From Castellaniella sp040276085 (GTDB lineage: Bacteria; Pseudomonadota; Gammaproteobacteria; Burkholderiales; Burkholderiaceae_B): a stretch of DNA of 64,000 nt. Each line of letters opens with the position of its first letter. The first letter of the stretch is position 1. The position numbers and the translations under genes were made by a program. This document shows positions 16,899 to 25,189 of the stretch, in pieces. The notes under the pieces are model-generated. The model did no database searches. It was not told the DNA's origin and saw only the letters and a program-made list of their open reading frames with translations. The DNA lies in the NCBI RefSeq assembly GCF_040276085.1, contig NZ_JBELOK010000011.1, positions 40,734-104,733 on the forward strand. The letters are read 5' to 3'.

Positions 16899-17440
16899 GC
16901 GATATCAAAGACGACGACACCCAGGAGCCCCAACAGCCGGACTCCCCCGCCTCTCCCAACCTCGAGGATGATTGGGCCGCTGCCTTGGCTGAACAGCAAC
17001 AGACGGCGCACGACCAACCTACCCAGGCCGCAGGGCTGGGTGCAGAAGACGACTGGGCCGCCGCACTGGCCGAACAATCGTCCGCCAGTGCGCCCAGCGA
17101 CACCGGCGCAGCAGCTCAAACAGCAGCTGCCCAGGTGTTTCAGCCATTGGTGGGCCAAGCGGCCGACGGTGATAGCGACATCGACATGATCATGGACATC
17201 CCCGTCCAGCTATCTGTCGAACTCGGTCGCACACGGCTCACCATCAAAAATATTCTCCAGTTGGGCCAAGGCTCGGTGGTCGAGCTCGACGGCCTGGCCG
17301 GCGAACCCATGGATATTTATGTCAATGGCTACCTCATTGCGCAGGGCGAAGTCGTCGTGGTCGACGAAAAATACGGTATCCGGGTAACCGATATCATCAC
17401 GCCCTCAGACCGGATTGCACGTCTGAACAACCGGCGTTAA
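16895..17440 (+). CDS. fliN: Flagellar motor switch protein FliN with repeated N-terminal peptide
   Basis: FliN forms the base of the C ring and docks the FliH-FliI export complex. The C-terminal SpoA domain is clear at about residues 95-175 (DIPVQLSVELGRTRLTIKNIL, GSVVELDGLAGEPMDIYVNG, GIRVTDIITPSDRIARL). At 181 residues it is longer than E. coli FliN (137) because of an acidic N-terminal extension that holds the peptide EDDWAAALAEQ twice, at 24-34 and 51-61. The repeat suggests a short binding motif present in two copies. It overlaps fliM by four bases. Confidence 0.96.
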   Translation: MSDIKDDDTQEPQQPDSPASPNLEDDWAAALAEQQQTAHDQPTQAAGLGAEDDWAAALAEQSSASAPSDTGAAAQTAAAQVFQPLVGQAADGDSDIDMIMDIPVQLSVELGRTRLTIKNILQLGQGSVVELDGLAGEPMDIYVNGYLIAQGEVVVVDEKYGIRVTDIITPSDRIARLNNRR

Positions 17441-17445
17441 ACCGG

Positions 17446-17763
17446 ATGAGCCAGGGACAGATTCTGCAGGTTTTAGGGGCATTGCTGTTTGTCCTGGCTT
17501 TGCTGCTGGCCTTTGCCTGGTTTGCCCGCCGTGGCGGCTGGATCCGCAATGCATCCAAAACCATCAATCTGCGCGTGTTGGGCAGCCAAAGCCTCGGATC
17601 CCGGTGTGCAATCACCGTCGTGCAAATCGATAACACCCGTCTGGTGCTGGGTGTCACCCCGCAACACATCAGCGTGCTGCACACCCTACCCGGCCCAAGC
17701 AATCCGCAGCCCGGCCCGGATGACTTCAGCCAGATGCTGGACAAAACCATCGCTGGGTCCTGA
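17446..17763 (+). CDS. fliO: Flagellar export-gate assembly protein FliO
   Basis: FliO is a small membrane protein that helps FliP form the export pore. The 105 residues show one N-terminal membrane segment at about 7-25 (VLGALLFVLALLLAFAWFA) followed by the short cytoplasmic FliO domain with INLRVLGSQSLGSRCAITVV and TRLVLGVTPQHISVLHTL. It starts five bases after fliN and its stop overlaps the fliP start by one base. Confidence 0.92.
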   Translation: MSQGQILQVLGALLFVLALLLAFAWFARRGGWIRNASKTINLRVLGSQSLGSRCAITVVQIDNTRLVLGVTPQHISVLHTLPGPSNPQPGPDDFSQMLDKTIAGS

Positions 17764-18557
17764 TGTCTGACTGTTCTTTCCTTTATCCGGCTTACCGGCA
17801 AACAGCGGTCCGCGCTTGGCGGCTATTGCCGCTTGGCCTGCTGCTATGGATGCTGTGGCCGGGCAGCGCCCTGGCCCAGGCAACCCTGCCCGCGCTAACC
17901 ACCACGCCAGGCCCCAATGGCTCCGAGACGTGGTCGCTAAGCGTACAAACGCTGGTGCTGCTGACCATGCTGTCGTTTTTGCCGGCGGCACTGCTGATGA
18001 TGACCAGCTTCACCCGTATCATCATCGTGCTGGGCCTGCTGCGTAATGCGCTGGGTACGGGGGTATCGCCACCCAACACCATTTTGGTGGGGCTGGCACT
18101 GTTTCTGACCTTATTTACGATGTCGCCGGTTTTCGATCAGATCTACACACAGGCCTACCAGCCACTGACACAAGACCAGATCTCTTTTCAGGAGGCCCTT
18201 GATCGCGGCGCAGCCCCCCTGAAAACCTTCATGCTGCACCAAACCCGCGAAGCCGACCTCACCATGTTTGCAGAAATGGCCAAGGTGGGCCCACTGGAAA
18301 CCCCCGAAGCCACGCCGCTGCGGGTGCTTGTGCCCGCCTACGTCACGAGCGAGCTCAAAACCGCATTTCAGATCGGCTTTACCATCTTCATTCCGTTTCT
18401 CATCATCGACCTGGTTGTCGCCAGCCTGCTGATGGCCCTTGGGATGATGATGGTTCCACCAGTATCCATCTCGCTGCCATTCAAGCTGATGCTGTTTGTG
18501 CTGGCTGACGGCTGGCATTTGCTGCTGGGCTCACTGGCCCGCAGCTTCTATCAATAG
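17763..18557 (+). CDS. fliP: Flagellar export-gate protein FliP
   Basis: FliP pentamers form the core of the export pore in the MS ring. The 264-residue precursor has a signal-like N-terminal hydrophobic segment at about 20-39 (LLPLGLLLWMLWPGSALA), as many FliP proteins do, then the family hallmarks TMLSFLPAALLMMTSFTRIIIVL, GLALFLTLFTMSPVF, LRVLVPAYVTSELKTAFQIGF and PPVSISLPFKLMLFVLADGW (each quoted in part). Four membrane helices are visible. It is followed ten bases later by fliQ. Confidence 0.97.
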   Translation: MSDCSFLYPAYRQTAVRAWRLLPLGLLLWMLWPGSALAQATLPALTTTPGPNGSETWSLSVQTLVLLTMLSFLPAALLMMTSFTRIIIVLGLLRNALGTGVSPPNTILVGLALFLTLFTMSPVFDQIYTQAYQPLTQDQISFQEALDRGAAPLKTFMLHQTREADLTMFAEMAKVGPLETPEATPLRVLVPAYVTSELKTAFQIGFTIFIPFLIIDLVVASLLMALGMMMVPPVSISLPFKLMLFVLADGWHLLLGSLARSFYQ

Positions 18558-18567
18558 GGGGGTACCC

Positions 18568-18837
18568 ATGACACCCGAATCGGTCATGTCCATGACTTAC
18601 CAGGCCTTGCGGGTTGCGCTGATGATCGCCGGTCCGCTGCTGCTGGTAACCTTGGCGGTGGGTCTGCTGATCAGCATTTTTCAGGCCGCCACTCAAATCA
18701 ACGAGATGACCCTGTCGTTTATCCCAAAGCTGCTGGCTGTGGGCGCCACCCTGGTGTTGCTGGGCCCCTGGCTGCTGAACACGATGGTGGACTACATCCG
18801 CTCCCTGCTGGACGCCATCCCGGGTCTGGCCAGCTGA
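18568..18837 (+). CDS. fliQ: Flagellar export-gate protein FliQ
   Basis: An 89-residue protein with two transmembrane hairpin helices (ALMIAGPLLLVTLAVGLLIS and IPKLLAVGATLVLLGPWLLN), the normal size and shape of FliQ, which wraps the FliP-FliR pore as four copies. The conserved IFQAATQINEMTLSFIPK segment lies between the helices. ATG 18568 follows GGGGG at a suitable distance; longer in-frame codons upstream would overlap fliP. Confidence 0.95.
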   Translation: MTPESVMSMTYQALRVALMIAGPLLLVTLAVGLLISIFQAATQINEMTLSFIPKLLAVGATLVLLGPWLLNTMVDYIRSLLDAIPGLAS

Positions 18838-18844
18838 CGGCCCC

Positions 18845-19630
18845 ATGATCGATTTCACGCTCGATCAACTGTACGGCTGGATCAATAACTTCCTGTGGCC
18901 GCTGTTTCGCATTGGCGGGCTGGTGGCCATGGCCCCCATCTTCGGAGAGGCCACCGTACCAGTGCGCATCAAGGTGGGGCTGGCCGTGGTGCTTACCCTG
19001 GTTGTCGCGCCCTTGATCGGCCCGATGCCGGCAGTCGTCCCCTCCTCTTATGCAGGCCTGCTTATCGCATTGCAGCAGGTGCTGATCGGCATGGCACTGG
19101 GCTTTTGCATGCGCCTGATTTTCACCGCCGCCATGATGGCTGGTGAGTTTATCGGCCTGCCAATGGGGCTTGCCTTTGCTTCGTTTTTTGATCCTGCAAC
19201 TGGCGCCAACACCGCTGTGCTGTCGCGCCTGATCAATCTGGTGGCTTTGCTGATGTTTTTGGCCGTCAACGGGCATTTGCTGATGCTCGATGGCCTGGTG
19301 AGAACCTTTGATCTGCTGCCCGTCGGGGCGTCCCTGAACGTCAATGGCTGGGGTGCGCTGATGGAATGGAGCGGCCAACTATGGATTTCAGGGATTTTGC
19401 TGGCCTTGCCCATCCTGATCGTGCTGTTGGCAATCAATCTTTCGCTGGGGATTCTTAATCGAACTGCCCAACAACTATCGATCTTTGCAGTTGGTTTTCC
19501 GATTACGCTGACGACCGGTCTGGTGATGCTGGCGATCGTACTGCCCCAAAGCAAAGAGTTCCTGACCCAGCTGTTTGAGTCTGGCTACCAGACCATGGCG
19601 CAGATTGCGCGAGGCCTGGCTGGCCTTTAG
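18845..19630 (+). CDS. fliR: Flagellar export-gate protein FliR
   Basis: FliR completes the FliP5-FliQ4-FliR1 export pore. The 261-residue polytopic protein shows the typical start (DFTLDQLYGWINNFLWPLFR), APIFGEATVPVRIKVGLAV, the GEFIGLPMGLAFASFFDP segment and multiple membrane helices. It is the last gene of the fliF-fliR unit; the next gene is convergent and only three bases away, with no clear terminator between. Confidence 0.96.
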   Translation: MIDFTLDQLYGWINNFLWPLFRIGGLVAMAPIFGEATVPVRIKVGLAVVLTLVVAPLIGPMPAVVPSSYAGLLIALQQVLIGMALGFCMRLIFTAAMMAGEFIGLPMGLAFASFFDPATGANTAVLSRLINLVALLMFLAVNGHLLMLDGLVRTFDLLPVGASLNVNGWGALMEWSGQLWISGILLALPILIVLLAINLSLGILNRTAQQLSIFAVGFPITLTTGLVMLAIVLPQSKEFLTQLFESGYQTMAQIARGLAGL

Positions 19631-19633
19631 CGC

Positions 19634-20377
19634 TTAGTGCTGCCCCGGCAAAGGGTAGGTTGCCACCGGGGTGATACGCGAGCCTGCCGGCAACAACGGC
19701 TGCGTTGCCGAAATTTCTGTCGTAACCAAGGTGTGCGCAGGTGCAAGGCCCGACGAAGCTCCCTTTGCAGAGGGCGCCACGGGGACAACTGGCACAATTT
19801 TGGCAGGCGGCACCACAGGCACGGGGCCCGTGACAGGTTCGCCATTGCCCGGAATGAAAATCATGTCTTCCGCAGGCCTTGCCTGGCCCTCCGTGGCCAA
19901 GGCCTGGTGGGTGGCAGGCTTTTTCTGTGCAGCTTCCTGATCCGCCTGTGCAGCCGTCTTAGGGTGACGCAAGACGGGCACATTGATGCTTTTTTCCATC
20001 CGCTCGAACGTGCCATCCGCGCCAAAGCGCAGCCAAACCTCCTGACGCACATAAAAGGCGTCTGTGGCCACTGTCACTTTGTTTGCCCAGCGCACGAGGG
20101 TGGAGTTTCCCTGTTGCCACACATCGGTGGGCTGCGCGCCCAGGCTCTCGGATGCCTGGGCCAAGGTGGTGCGACCCACCACAATATGATCCAGACCCGC
20201 CGTATGCAGACCATTGCCCGTAAAACTGCACCCCGCCAACACAACAGCAGTTGAAAGGGCTGCGAGACGGCCAGACATGCCACCGAACAGCCGGTGCCAG
20301 AAAGGCACCAGCGCCGGCTTTTTGGTGTTGGGTGCCACAGCCAACAAGCCGGCCGTTGCGGGGTCTGGATAAATCAT
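19634..20377 (-). CDS. Putative lipoprotein, BamE/SmpA-like core with Pro-rich tail
   Basis: A 247-residue protein of unknown function. A lipobox VVLAGC ends a hydrophobic stretch at residues 34-49, so the mature protein would be acylated at that Cys. The start at 20377 has an AAGGA site at good spacing, but MSGRLAALS at 20278 would give a more standard signal peptide. The region after it (GLDHIVVGRTTLAQASESLG, then VWLRFGADGTFERMEKS) follows the pattern of BamE/SmpA-type small outer-membrane lipoproteins: a G-T-x-x-x-V turn early, strands later. The last 100 residues are rich in Pro, Val and Ala. It lies 14 bases after the chemoreceptor gene on the same strand, so is probably cotranscribed with it. 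It is not a known flagellar part. Confidence 0.68.
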   Translation of the reverse strand: MIYPDPATAGLLAVAPNTKKPALVPFWHRLFGGMSGRLAALSTAVVLAGCSFTGNGLHTAGLDHIVVGRTTLAQASESLGAQPTDVWQQGNSTLVRWANKVTVATDAFYVRQEVWLRFGADGTFERMEKSINVPVLRHPKTAAQADQEAAQKKPATHQALATEGQARPAEDMIFIPGNGEPVTGPVPVVPPAKIVPVVPVAPSAKGASSGLAPAHTLVTTEISATQPLLPAGSRITPVATYPLPGQH

Positions 20378-20391
20378 GATTGGAATTCCTT

Positions 20392-21990
20392 TCAGTTGGC
20401 CGGTAAAGCAAGCGCAGACTGCTTGAGCTGAAACACCGACAGCGAACCACCGACTTCGAGCGCCAGGGACTCCAGCGATCCCGCAGCTGTCGCCGCTTGC
20501 TGAACCAGCTGGGCGTTTTGCTGTGTCACCGAATCCATCTGCATAATCGCCAGGTTGATCTGATCGATTCCTGAAGATTGTTCTACGGTGGCTGCGGTGA
20601 TTTCTGCCATGATGTCTGACACCCTGTTGACGGCCTGCACGATCTCCAGCATGGTCTCGCCCGCCCGGTTGACTTGATCAGAACCCGCCTGCACACGATC
20701 GACAGAATCCGCGATCAAAGTCTTGATCTCTTTGGCAGCACCGGCACTACGCTGGGCCAATGCCCGGACCTCTGCCGCCACCACAGCAAAACCACGGCCC
20801 TGCTCGCCGGCGCGTGCCGCCTCGACGGCCGCGTTAAGCGCCAGAATATTGGTCTGAAAAGCAATGGAATCAATGACGCCAACAATATCCGCGATTTTCT
20901 GTGAGCTGCCAGAGATACCCTGCATGGTGAGCACCACCTCATCCACCACGTGGCCACCCCGAGACGCCACTTGTGCGGCACTGGCAGCCAGCTCGTTGGC
21001 CTGCTGCGCATGATCGGCATTTTGCTTGACGGTACTGGCAAGCTCTTCCATGCTGGCAGCCGTCTGTTGCAAGGCAGCCGCCTGCTGATCCGTGCGGCTG
21101 CTGAGATCCTGGTTACCCGCTGCGATGCGCTGCGTGCCGGAAGTCATTTGGCCGACATGGGTTCGGACACCCAGAATCAGTGTTTCCAGACCATCACGCA
21201 TGTCTTTCAGGCCATGCAACAACAGCCCGATTTCATCCCGGCCACGCGGCACAATATCCACATCCAAATGACCACTGGCCATCGTTTGCAGATGCCGTCC
21301 TATCGCCTGTAACGGCCGCAAGACCGTACGCATGAGCAACCGGTAGGCAATCAAAGCCAGCAACACCGCCACCACAACCAGGCCCAGGAACCCGTAGTTG
21401 GCCCAGCTGAATTGCTGAGCAAGATCCTGACGCATCTGGGTGCTGCTGTTCTGCACGTATTGATCAAACTGTCCAAACGCGCGATCCATACCCCGGGCGG
21501 CCCCACGCAACCTGCCACGTTTAAGGGCTTCAAATGCCTGGGCATCCTGCTGCGCAGCCAGGCCACGCAATTGTTCGACCTGTGCCCAGTAATCTTTGAA
21601 ACTGCGATCCAGAACATGTTGCAGGGATTGGCCTTGAGAGCCCGTCAGGGCATTGGCTTGCTGAAATGACTGCATATGCTCTTTGGAGCGCAGCAGTAAT
21701 TTATCTGCCTGACCAAGCTCCCAGAGCCGCTGCTTTTCGTTGGCAATGTCCAGAGCCCCATCAACCTGCGTGGCAGCCTGCTGAGCGTAAATAAGGGCAT
21801 TTTTAACGTCTGAATTGGCCTGTACCCCCACGGCCGACAATTGCGAAAGTGCCTGGCGGCTTTGCTGTTGCACAAACCAGGCGCTGCCCACCGCCAGAAC
21901 AGTAAGCAAGGACAGTAGACCCACGACCAGCGTGAGGCGAGTGCGCAAGGACACGCTGAACGAACGCCTCTTGAAAATGCGGAGCTTCAT
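20392..21990 (-). CDS. Transmembrane methyl-accepting chemotaxis protein
   Basis: A 532-residue chemoreceptor of the Tar/Tsr layout: TM1 at about 18-38 (TLVVGLLSLLTVLAVGSAW), a periplasmic four-helix-bundle ligand domain at about 40-195 rich in Gln, TM2 at about 198-218 (GFLGLVVVAVLLALIAYRLL), HAMP (LRPLQAIGRHLQTMASGHL), and a cytoplasmic signalling hairpin with the conserved tip IAFQTNILALNAAVEAARAG. It ends ALALPAN and has no C-terminal NWETF-type CheR-docking pentapeptide. It is isolated between fliR and flgL, on the minus strand, with a terminator-like hairpin separating it from flgL. The ligand is not predictable from sequence. Confidence 0.92.
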   Translation of the reverse strand: MKLRIFKRRSFSVSLRTRLTLVVGLLSLLTVLAVGSAWFVQQQSRQALSQLSAVGVQANSDVKNALIYAQQAATQVDGALDIANEKQRLWELGQADKLLLRSKEHMQSFQQANALTGSQGQSLQHVLDRSFKDYWAQVEQLRGLAAQQDAQAFEALKRGRLRGAARGMDRAFGQFDQYVQNSSTQMRQDLAQQFSWANYGFLGLVVVAVLLALIAYRLLMRTVLRPLQAIGRHLQTMASGHLDVDIVPRGRDEIGLLLHGLKDMRDGLETLILGVRTHVGQMTSGTQRIAAGNQDLSSRTDQQAAALQQTAASMEELASTVKQNADHAQQANELAASAAQVASRGGHVVDEVVLTMQGISGSSQKIADIVGVIDSIAFQTNILALNAAVEAARAGEQGRGFAVVAAEVRALAQRSAGAAKEIKTLIADSVDRVQAGSDQVNRAGETMLEIVQAVNRVSDIMAEITAATVEQSSGIDQINLAIMQMDSVTQQNAQLVQQAATAAGSLESLALEVGGSLSVFQLKQSALALPAN

Positions 21991-22044
21991 GTCACCTCTC
22001 TGAACCTGTTATCAGCATGCCATGGCACGCAACTTTTGTTTTCA

Positions 22045-22067
22045 TGAAAATAGGGCCTTGTAGGCCC
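22045..22067 (-). terminator. Rho-independent terminator after flgKL
   Basis: On the minus strand GGGCCT-ACA-AGGCCC forms a six-base-pair GC-rich stem (plus a flanking G-U pair) with a three-base loop, followed directly by TATTTT. It lies 55 bases beyond the flgL stop and before the chemoreceptor start, so it would end transcripts from flgK-flgL. Confidence 0.68.
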
Positions 22068-22121
22068 CATTTACCCGAATATGTCCTGTTCGCGAGTGGC
22101 GAGCCGGACAAAATCTTGTGG

Positions 22122-23357
22122 TTATTTGCTGCCCAGATTAAACAGACTGAGGCCCTGGATGGTCTGGAAGGCCAGGCCAGCGCCTTCAAGTGCCATCTTG
22201 CGCAGGCTGAGCTGCGTGGTGGCTTCGTAGTAATCGAGGTCTTCGATGCCCGACAAGGCCTTGGCAAAACCCAGATTGCGCTGGCTGCCGCTGCCGTCAA
22301 GTGCCTGAAGTTCGTTCATGCGGGCACCGATCGAGGCGCGCACGGTCAGCACATTATCGTAGTTACTGGCCAGTTGCTGCATCCCCGTATTGAGCACATT
22401 TCGCAGGGACGCTGTGGCCTCTGCATCGCCTTGGGACGGCGCATTCAGTGCAGCCACCAGATTATCCAGCGTTGTGAAGATATTTGGGTTTTGTGTCTTG
22501 AGCGGATCGACAGTAACTGTGTCACCCACCGCAGGCGTACCCGATATTTGGACACGTGTGCCATGGCCAAGATCCATTTCGGCAGCGTCAGCTGCCAGCG
22601 GTGGATAGCTGGTAGTTGCTGGGGGGAGGACGCCTGAATGGTCGGTTACCGCGACATCGTAGCCCGTGGCAGTAAACGTTACCGCAAACGAATACCGGGC
22701 ATCCGGGTTGCCGGTGGTTGCATCGCGATCGGCAATAAACGGCCCACCAAACACTGCCGTACCCGCATTGGTGTTTGGCACAGCAGAGGTGTAGTCCAGG
22801 GTGCCTGGCTGTCCCCGGGCAAAGATGTCAGAACCAATATCGCTACCGGCAATCTGGCGGGTGGCATCGGCCTGGATATTGCGCTGCAAGGCATCACCCT
22901 GATAAGCACCCGCCGCGTCAAACGCTGGTTGCCCACCCTTTGAGCCAGAAAACAGATACTGACCATTGCCATCCGTGGTGTTCGCAATGCCCAGGGCCGT
23001 ATCACGGGCGTTTTGCAGCACATTGGCCAGCGTCAGCCTGTCGGCATCCGACAACGTGCCATTGCCCACCTGTACCAGCCGGGTACGGACATCAACCAGC
23101 AGGCTGGTGAGACTGTTCAGTGCGTCTTCTTCAGTGCCAAGGTTTTGATTGGCCACGGCACGATTGGCAGCATAGCGGGCGTTTTGTGCCTGCGACTGCG
23201 AGAGGTTGATGGCCTGGGATGCCCCAAGGGGATCGTCGGCGGGCGTGACCATTTTTTGGCCAGAGCCAATCTGCTGATACAAATGCATGAGATCGGACTG
23301 CTGGGCATTGATGGTGTTCAGGCCCGTCTGAAACACAAGGCTGGAGCTGATACGCAT
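22122..23357 (-). CDS. flgL: Flagellar hook-filament junction protein 3
   Basis: FlgL (HAP3) forms the second junction ring between hook and filament. The 411-residue protein has flagellin-like ends: N-terminal MRISSSLVFQTGLNTINAQQ with SGQKMVTPADDPLGASQAINLSQ, and C-terminal NVLTVRASIGARMNELQAL with ATTQLSLRKMALEGAGLAF. It begins 28 bases after flgK, and both are placed under the FliA promoter upstream of flgK. A terminator-like hairpin follows its stop. Confidence 0.95.
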   Translation of the reverse strand: MRISSSLVFQTGLNTINAQQSDLMHLYQQIGSGQKMVTPADDPLGASQAINLSQSQAQNARYAANRAVANQNLGTEEDALNSLTSLLVDVRTRLVQVGNGTLSDADRLTLANVLQNARDTALGIANTTDGNGQYLFSGSKGGQPAFDAAGAYQGDALQRNIQADATRQIAGSDIGSDIFARGQPGTLDYTSAVPNTNAGTAVFGGPFIADRDATTGNPDARYSFAVTFTATGYDVAVTDHSGVLPPATTSYPPLAADAAEMDLGHGTRVQISGTPAVGDTVTVDPLKTQNPNIFTTLDNLVAALNAPSQGDAEATASLRNVLNTGMQQLASNYDNVLTVRASIGARMNELQALDGSGSQRNLGFAKALSGIEDLDYYEATTQLSLRKMALEGAGLAFQTIQGLSLFNLGSK

Positions 23358-23385
23358 GATGGTTTCCTGGTACGAAGCGCGCTAA

Positions 23386-25092
23386 TCAGTTGCGCAAGCT
23401 AAGCAAAGTGTCAAACAGGGTGGATGCGGTGTCGATCAATCGCGCCGCCGCGCGGTATTGTTCCTGATACTGCTGCAGGTTGATGTATTCCTCGTCCATA
23501 TTGACCCCGGATACCGCCTGCTGCGCGGCAAAGTTTTGCTGGATCAAAGACTCCTGAGCTTTTTGTGCCGTGGTGTTGGATTGCGTCTTGACCGCCACGG
23601 TATTGACCAGCTGAGAATAGGTCTCGTTGAGGCCCATAGTGCCCTGGCCCGCCGGGCCGGAGGCCAGCCCGCCCAAAATCTTTTTGCTGCGCAACTGCGC
23701 CAGCAGCAAGGCGTTGTCTCCGTTGGCAGAGCCGGCGGGGCCGCCCGCTCCCGAGTTGGCATCTGGATCCCAGCCAGCGGCTGCGATCTTGGCTGGGTCG
23801 GTGATGGCGACATTCATGCCGGCAGCGGCCTCGCGGGTGGGCTGAATCAACCACGAATCACCCGCTGCCGCACCGGTTACCGGCGTGGTGTTGAACTCGA
23901 CACCATCGAAGGTGGCCGTGGCATTGGGCGCAATCGAACCCATCACCGTGCCGTCTGGCACTCGCGTGACAGAGTAATTGGCGCCATCAAACGCCATCCG
24001 ATAATCTTTGTTAGTAAGTTTGCTGAAATCAGTAATGGTGGCACTGGGATTGGTGCCGGCAACAGTGGCTTCGTTTTGGATGATCTTGGGGGTGGACACC
24101 GTGAAGAAATCCAGCCCCGCTGCGCCGGAGGGATCGTAGCCCTGCACATGCTGTGCGTTGATAGACATGGAAATGCCTAAGGCCAGGCGCCCAAGATCGT
24201 TTTGGGTGCTATCCAGCACATCTGCACGGAAAGTGAGCAGCCCGCCCAGCTTGCCGCCTGTGATCATGCCGTCGGACATTTCTACGGGCTTGAGTGTGCC
24301 GCCTGCATCCAGCACGGTGTAATACACTGCCAGCCGGCCTGGATCGGCAGCAGAGGGCAAAGTTTGCAGATGATAAACCTCGTCGCCGCCCAGCACGGTC
24401 TGGCCGTTACCCACGGTGATGCTGACGCGGTCGTCCTGCTCGTAGGTTTTGATGTCGATGATTTGCCCAAGCTCGCTGGTGAGCTGATCACGCTGGTCGA
24501 ACAAATCGTTGGGCGGTTGCCCCGGATTGCTTGCTTTGGCGACGGCAATCTGGCGATTGAGATCCTGAATGCGATCAAGGTAACTGTTGACTTGAGTAAC
24601 AGTGGTATCGATCTGGGTATTGACGTTTTGCCGCTGGCCATCCAGAAACGCATTGGCATCGCGGATCTGCGAGGCCAGGCTGTTGGCCCGGCCCAGAAGC
24701 TCTTGCCGGCCCGCCACATCGGCGGGTGCCGAGGCCACGGCATCGAGGCCATCGAAAAATTTTTGGATATTGGGCGAGATCCCTACCGTGCGGTCGGCCA
24801 CCAGGTTGTTGATCTGGCTGATCTGATCGCCGTAGGTTTTTAACGCCGCCCCACGCGTGAGCGACCCCGTGAGCTGATGGTACAGAAAATTATCGTAAGA
24901 GCGTTGCACGCTGACAGCCTGCACACCACGGCCAATCCAGCCCGCCGAGGTGGGGGTGGCGCCAGCGGTTTGGGCCAGCACCGTTTGCCGGCTATAGCCT
25001 TCGGTAGCGGCGTTATTGATATTGTGGCCAGCCGTTTGCAGGCGGTTTTGTGCTACCAGCAGCCCTGCCTTGCCGAGATTTGCCAGATTCAT
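23386..25092 (-). CDS. flgK: Flagellar hook-filament junction protein 1
   Basis: FlgK (HAP1) forms the first junction ring on the hook. The 568-residue protein opens MNLANLGKAGLLVAQNRLQT with HNINNAATEGYSRQ, the rod/hook family signature, and ends with SGVNMDEEYINLQQYQEQYRAAARLI, the C-terminal hallmark. ATG 25092 was chosen over an in-frame codon ten residues earlier because AGGA stands nine bases ahead and the N-terminus then fits the family. A FliA promoter lies about 65-90 bases upstream. Confidence 0.96.
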   Translation of the reverse strand: MNLANLGKAGLLVAQNRLQTAGHNINNAATEGYSRQTVLAQTAGATPTSAGWIGRGVQAVSVQRSYDNFLYHQLTGSLTRGAALKTYGDQISQINNLVADRTVGISPNIQKFFDGLDAVASAPADVAGRQELLGRANSLASQIRDANAFLDGQRQNVNTQIDTTVTQVNSYLDRIQDLNRQIAVAKASNPGQPPNDLFDQRDQLTSELGQIIDIKTYEQDDRVSITVGNGQTVLGGDEVYHLQTLPSAADPGRLAVYYTVLDAGGTLKPVEMSDGMITGGKLGGLLTFRADVLDSTQNDLGRLALGISMSINAQHVQGYDPSGAAGLDFFTVSTPKIIQNEATVAGTNPSATITDFSKLTNKDYRMAFDGANYSVTRVPDGTVMGSIAPNATATFDGVEFNTTPVTGAAAGDSWLIQPTREAAAGMNVAITDPAKIAAAGWDPDANSGAGGPAGSANGDNALLLAQLRSKKILGGLASGPAGQGTMGLNETYSQLVNTVAVKTQSNTTAQKAQESLIQQNFAAQQAVSGVNMDEEYINLQQYQEQYRAAARLIDTASTLFDTLLSLRN

Positions 25093-25155
25093 ATGCTGCA
25101 ATCCTGTCGATTTGGCAGACACCGCAAAGGCGCCTGCAGAGATTCTTCTATATAG

Positions 25156-25182
25156 ATAACGGCCGCAAACGCCAAAAATTTA
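25156..25182 (-). promoter_or_regulatory. Sigma-28 (FliA) promoter of flgK-flgL
   Basis: On the minus strand TAAATTTT, 11 bases, GCCGTTAT (TAAA is the complement of 25179-25182, GCCGTTAT of 25156-25163; 15 bases between TAAA and GCCG). It lies between flgJ and flgK and faces flgK, so flgKL can be made late, after FlgM export frees FliA, although flgB-J are early genes. Confidence 0.85.
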
Positions 25183-25189
25183 ATGACGA

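Noticed and set aside
21991..22050. Possible FliA promoter before the chemoreceptor gene (GCTGATAA on the minus strand)
   Set aside because: The -10-like box is good, but the only -35-like AAAAG lies two bases too far away (spacing 17 rather than 15), so it does not fit the form shared by the other three sites.
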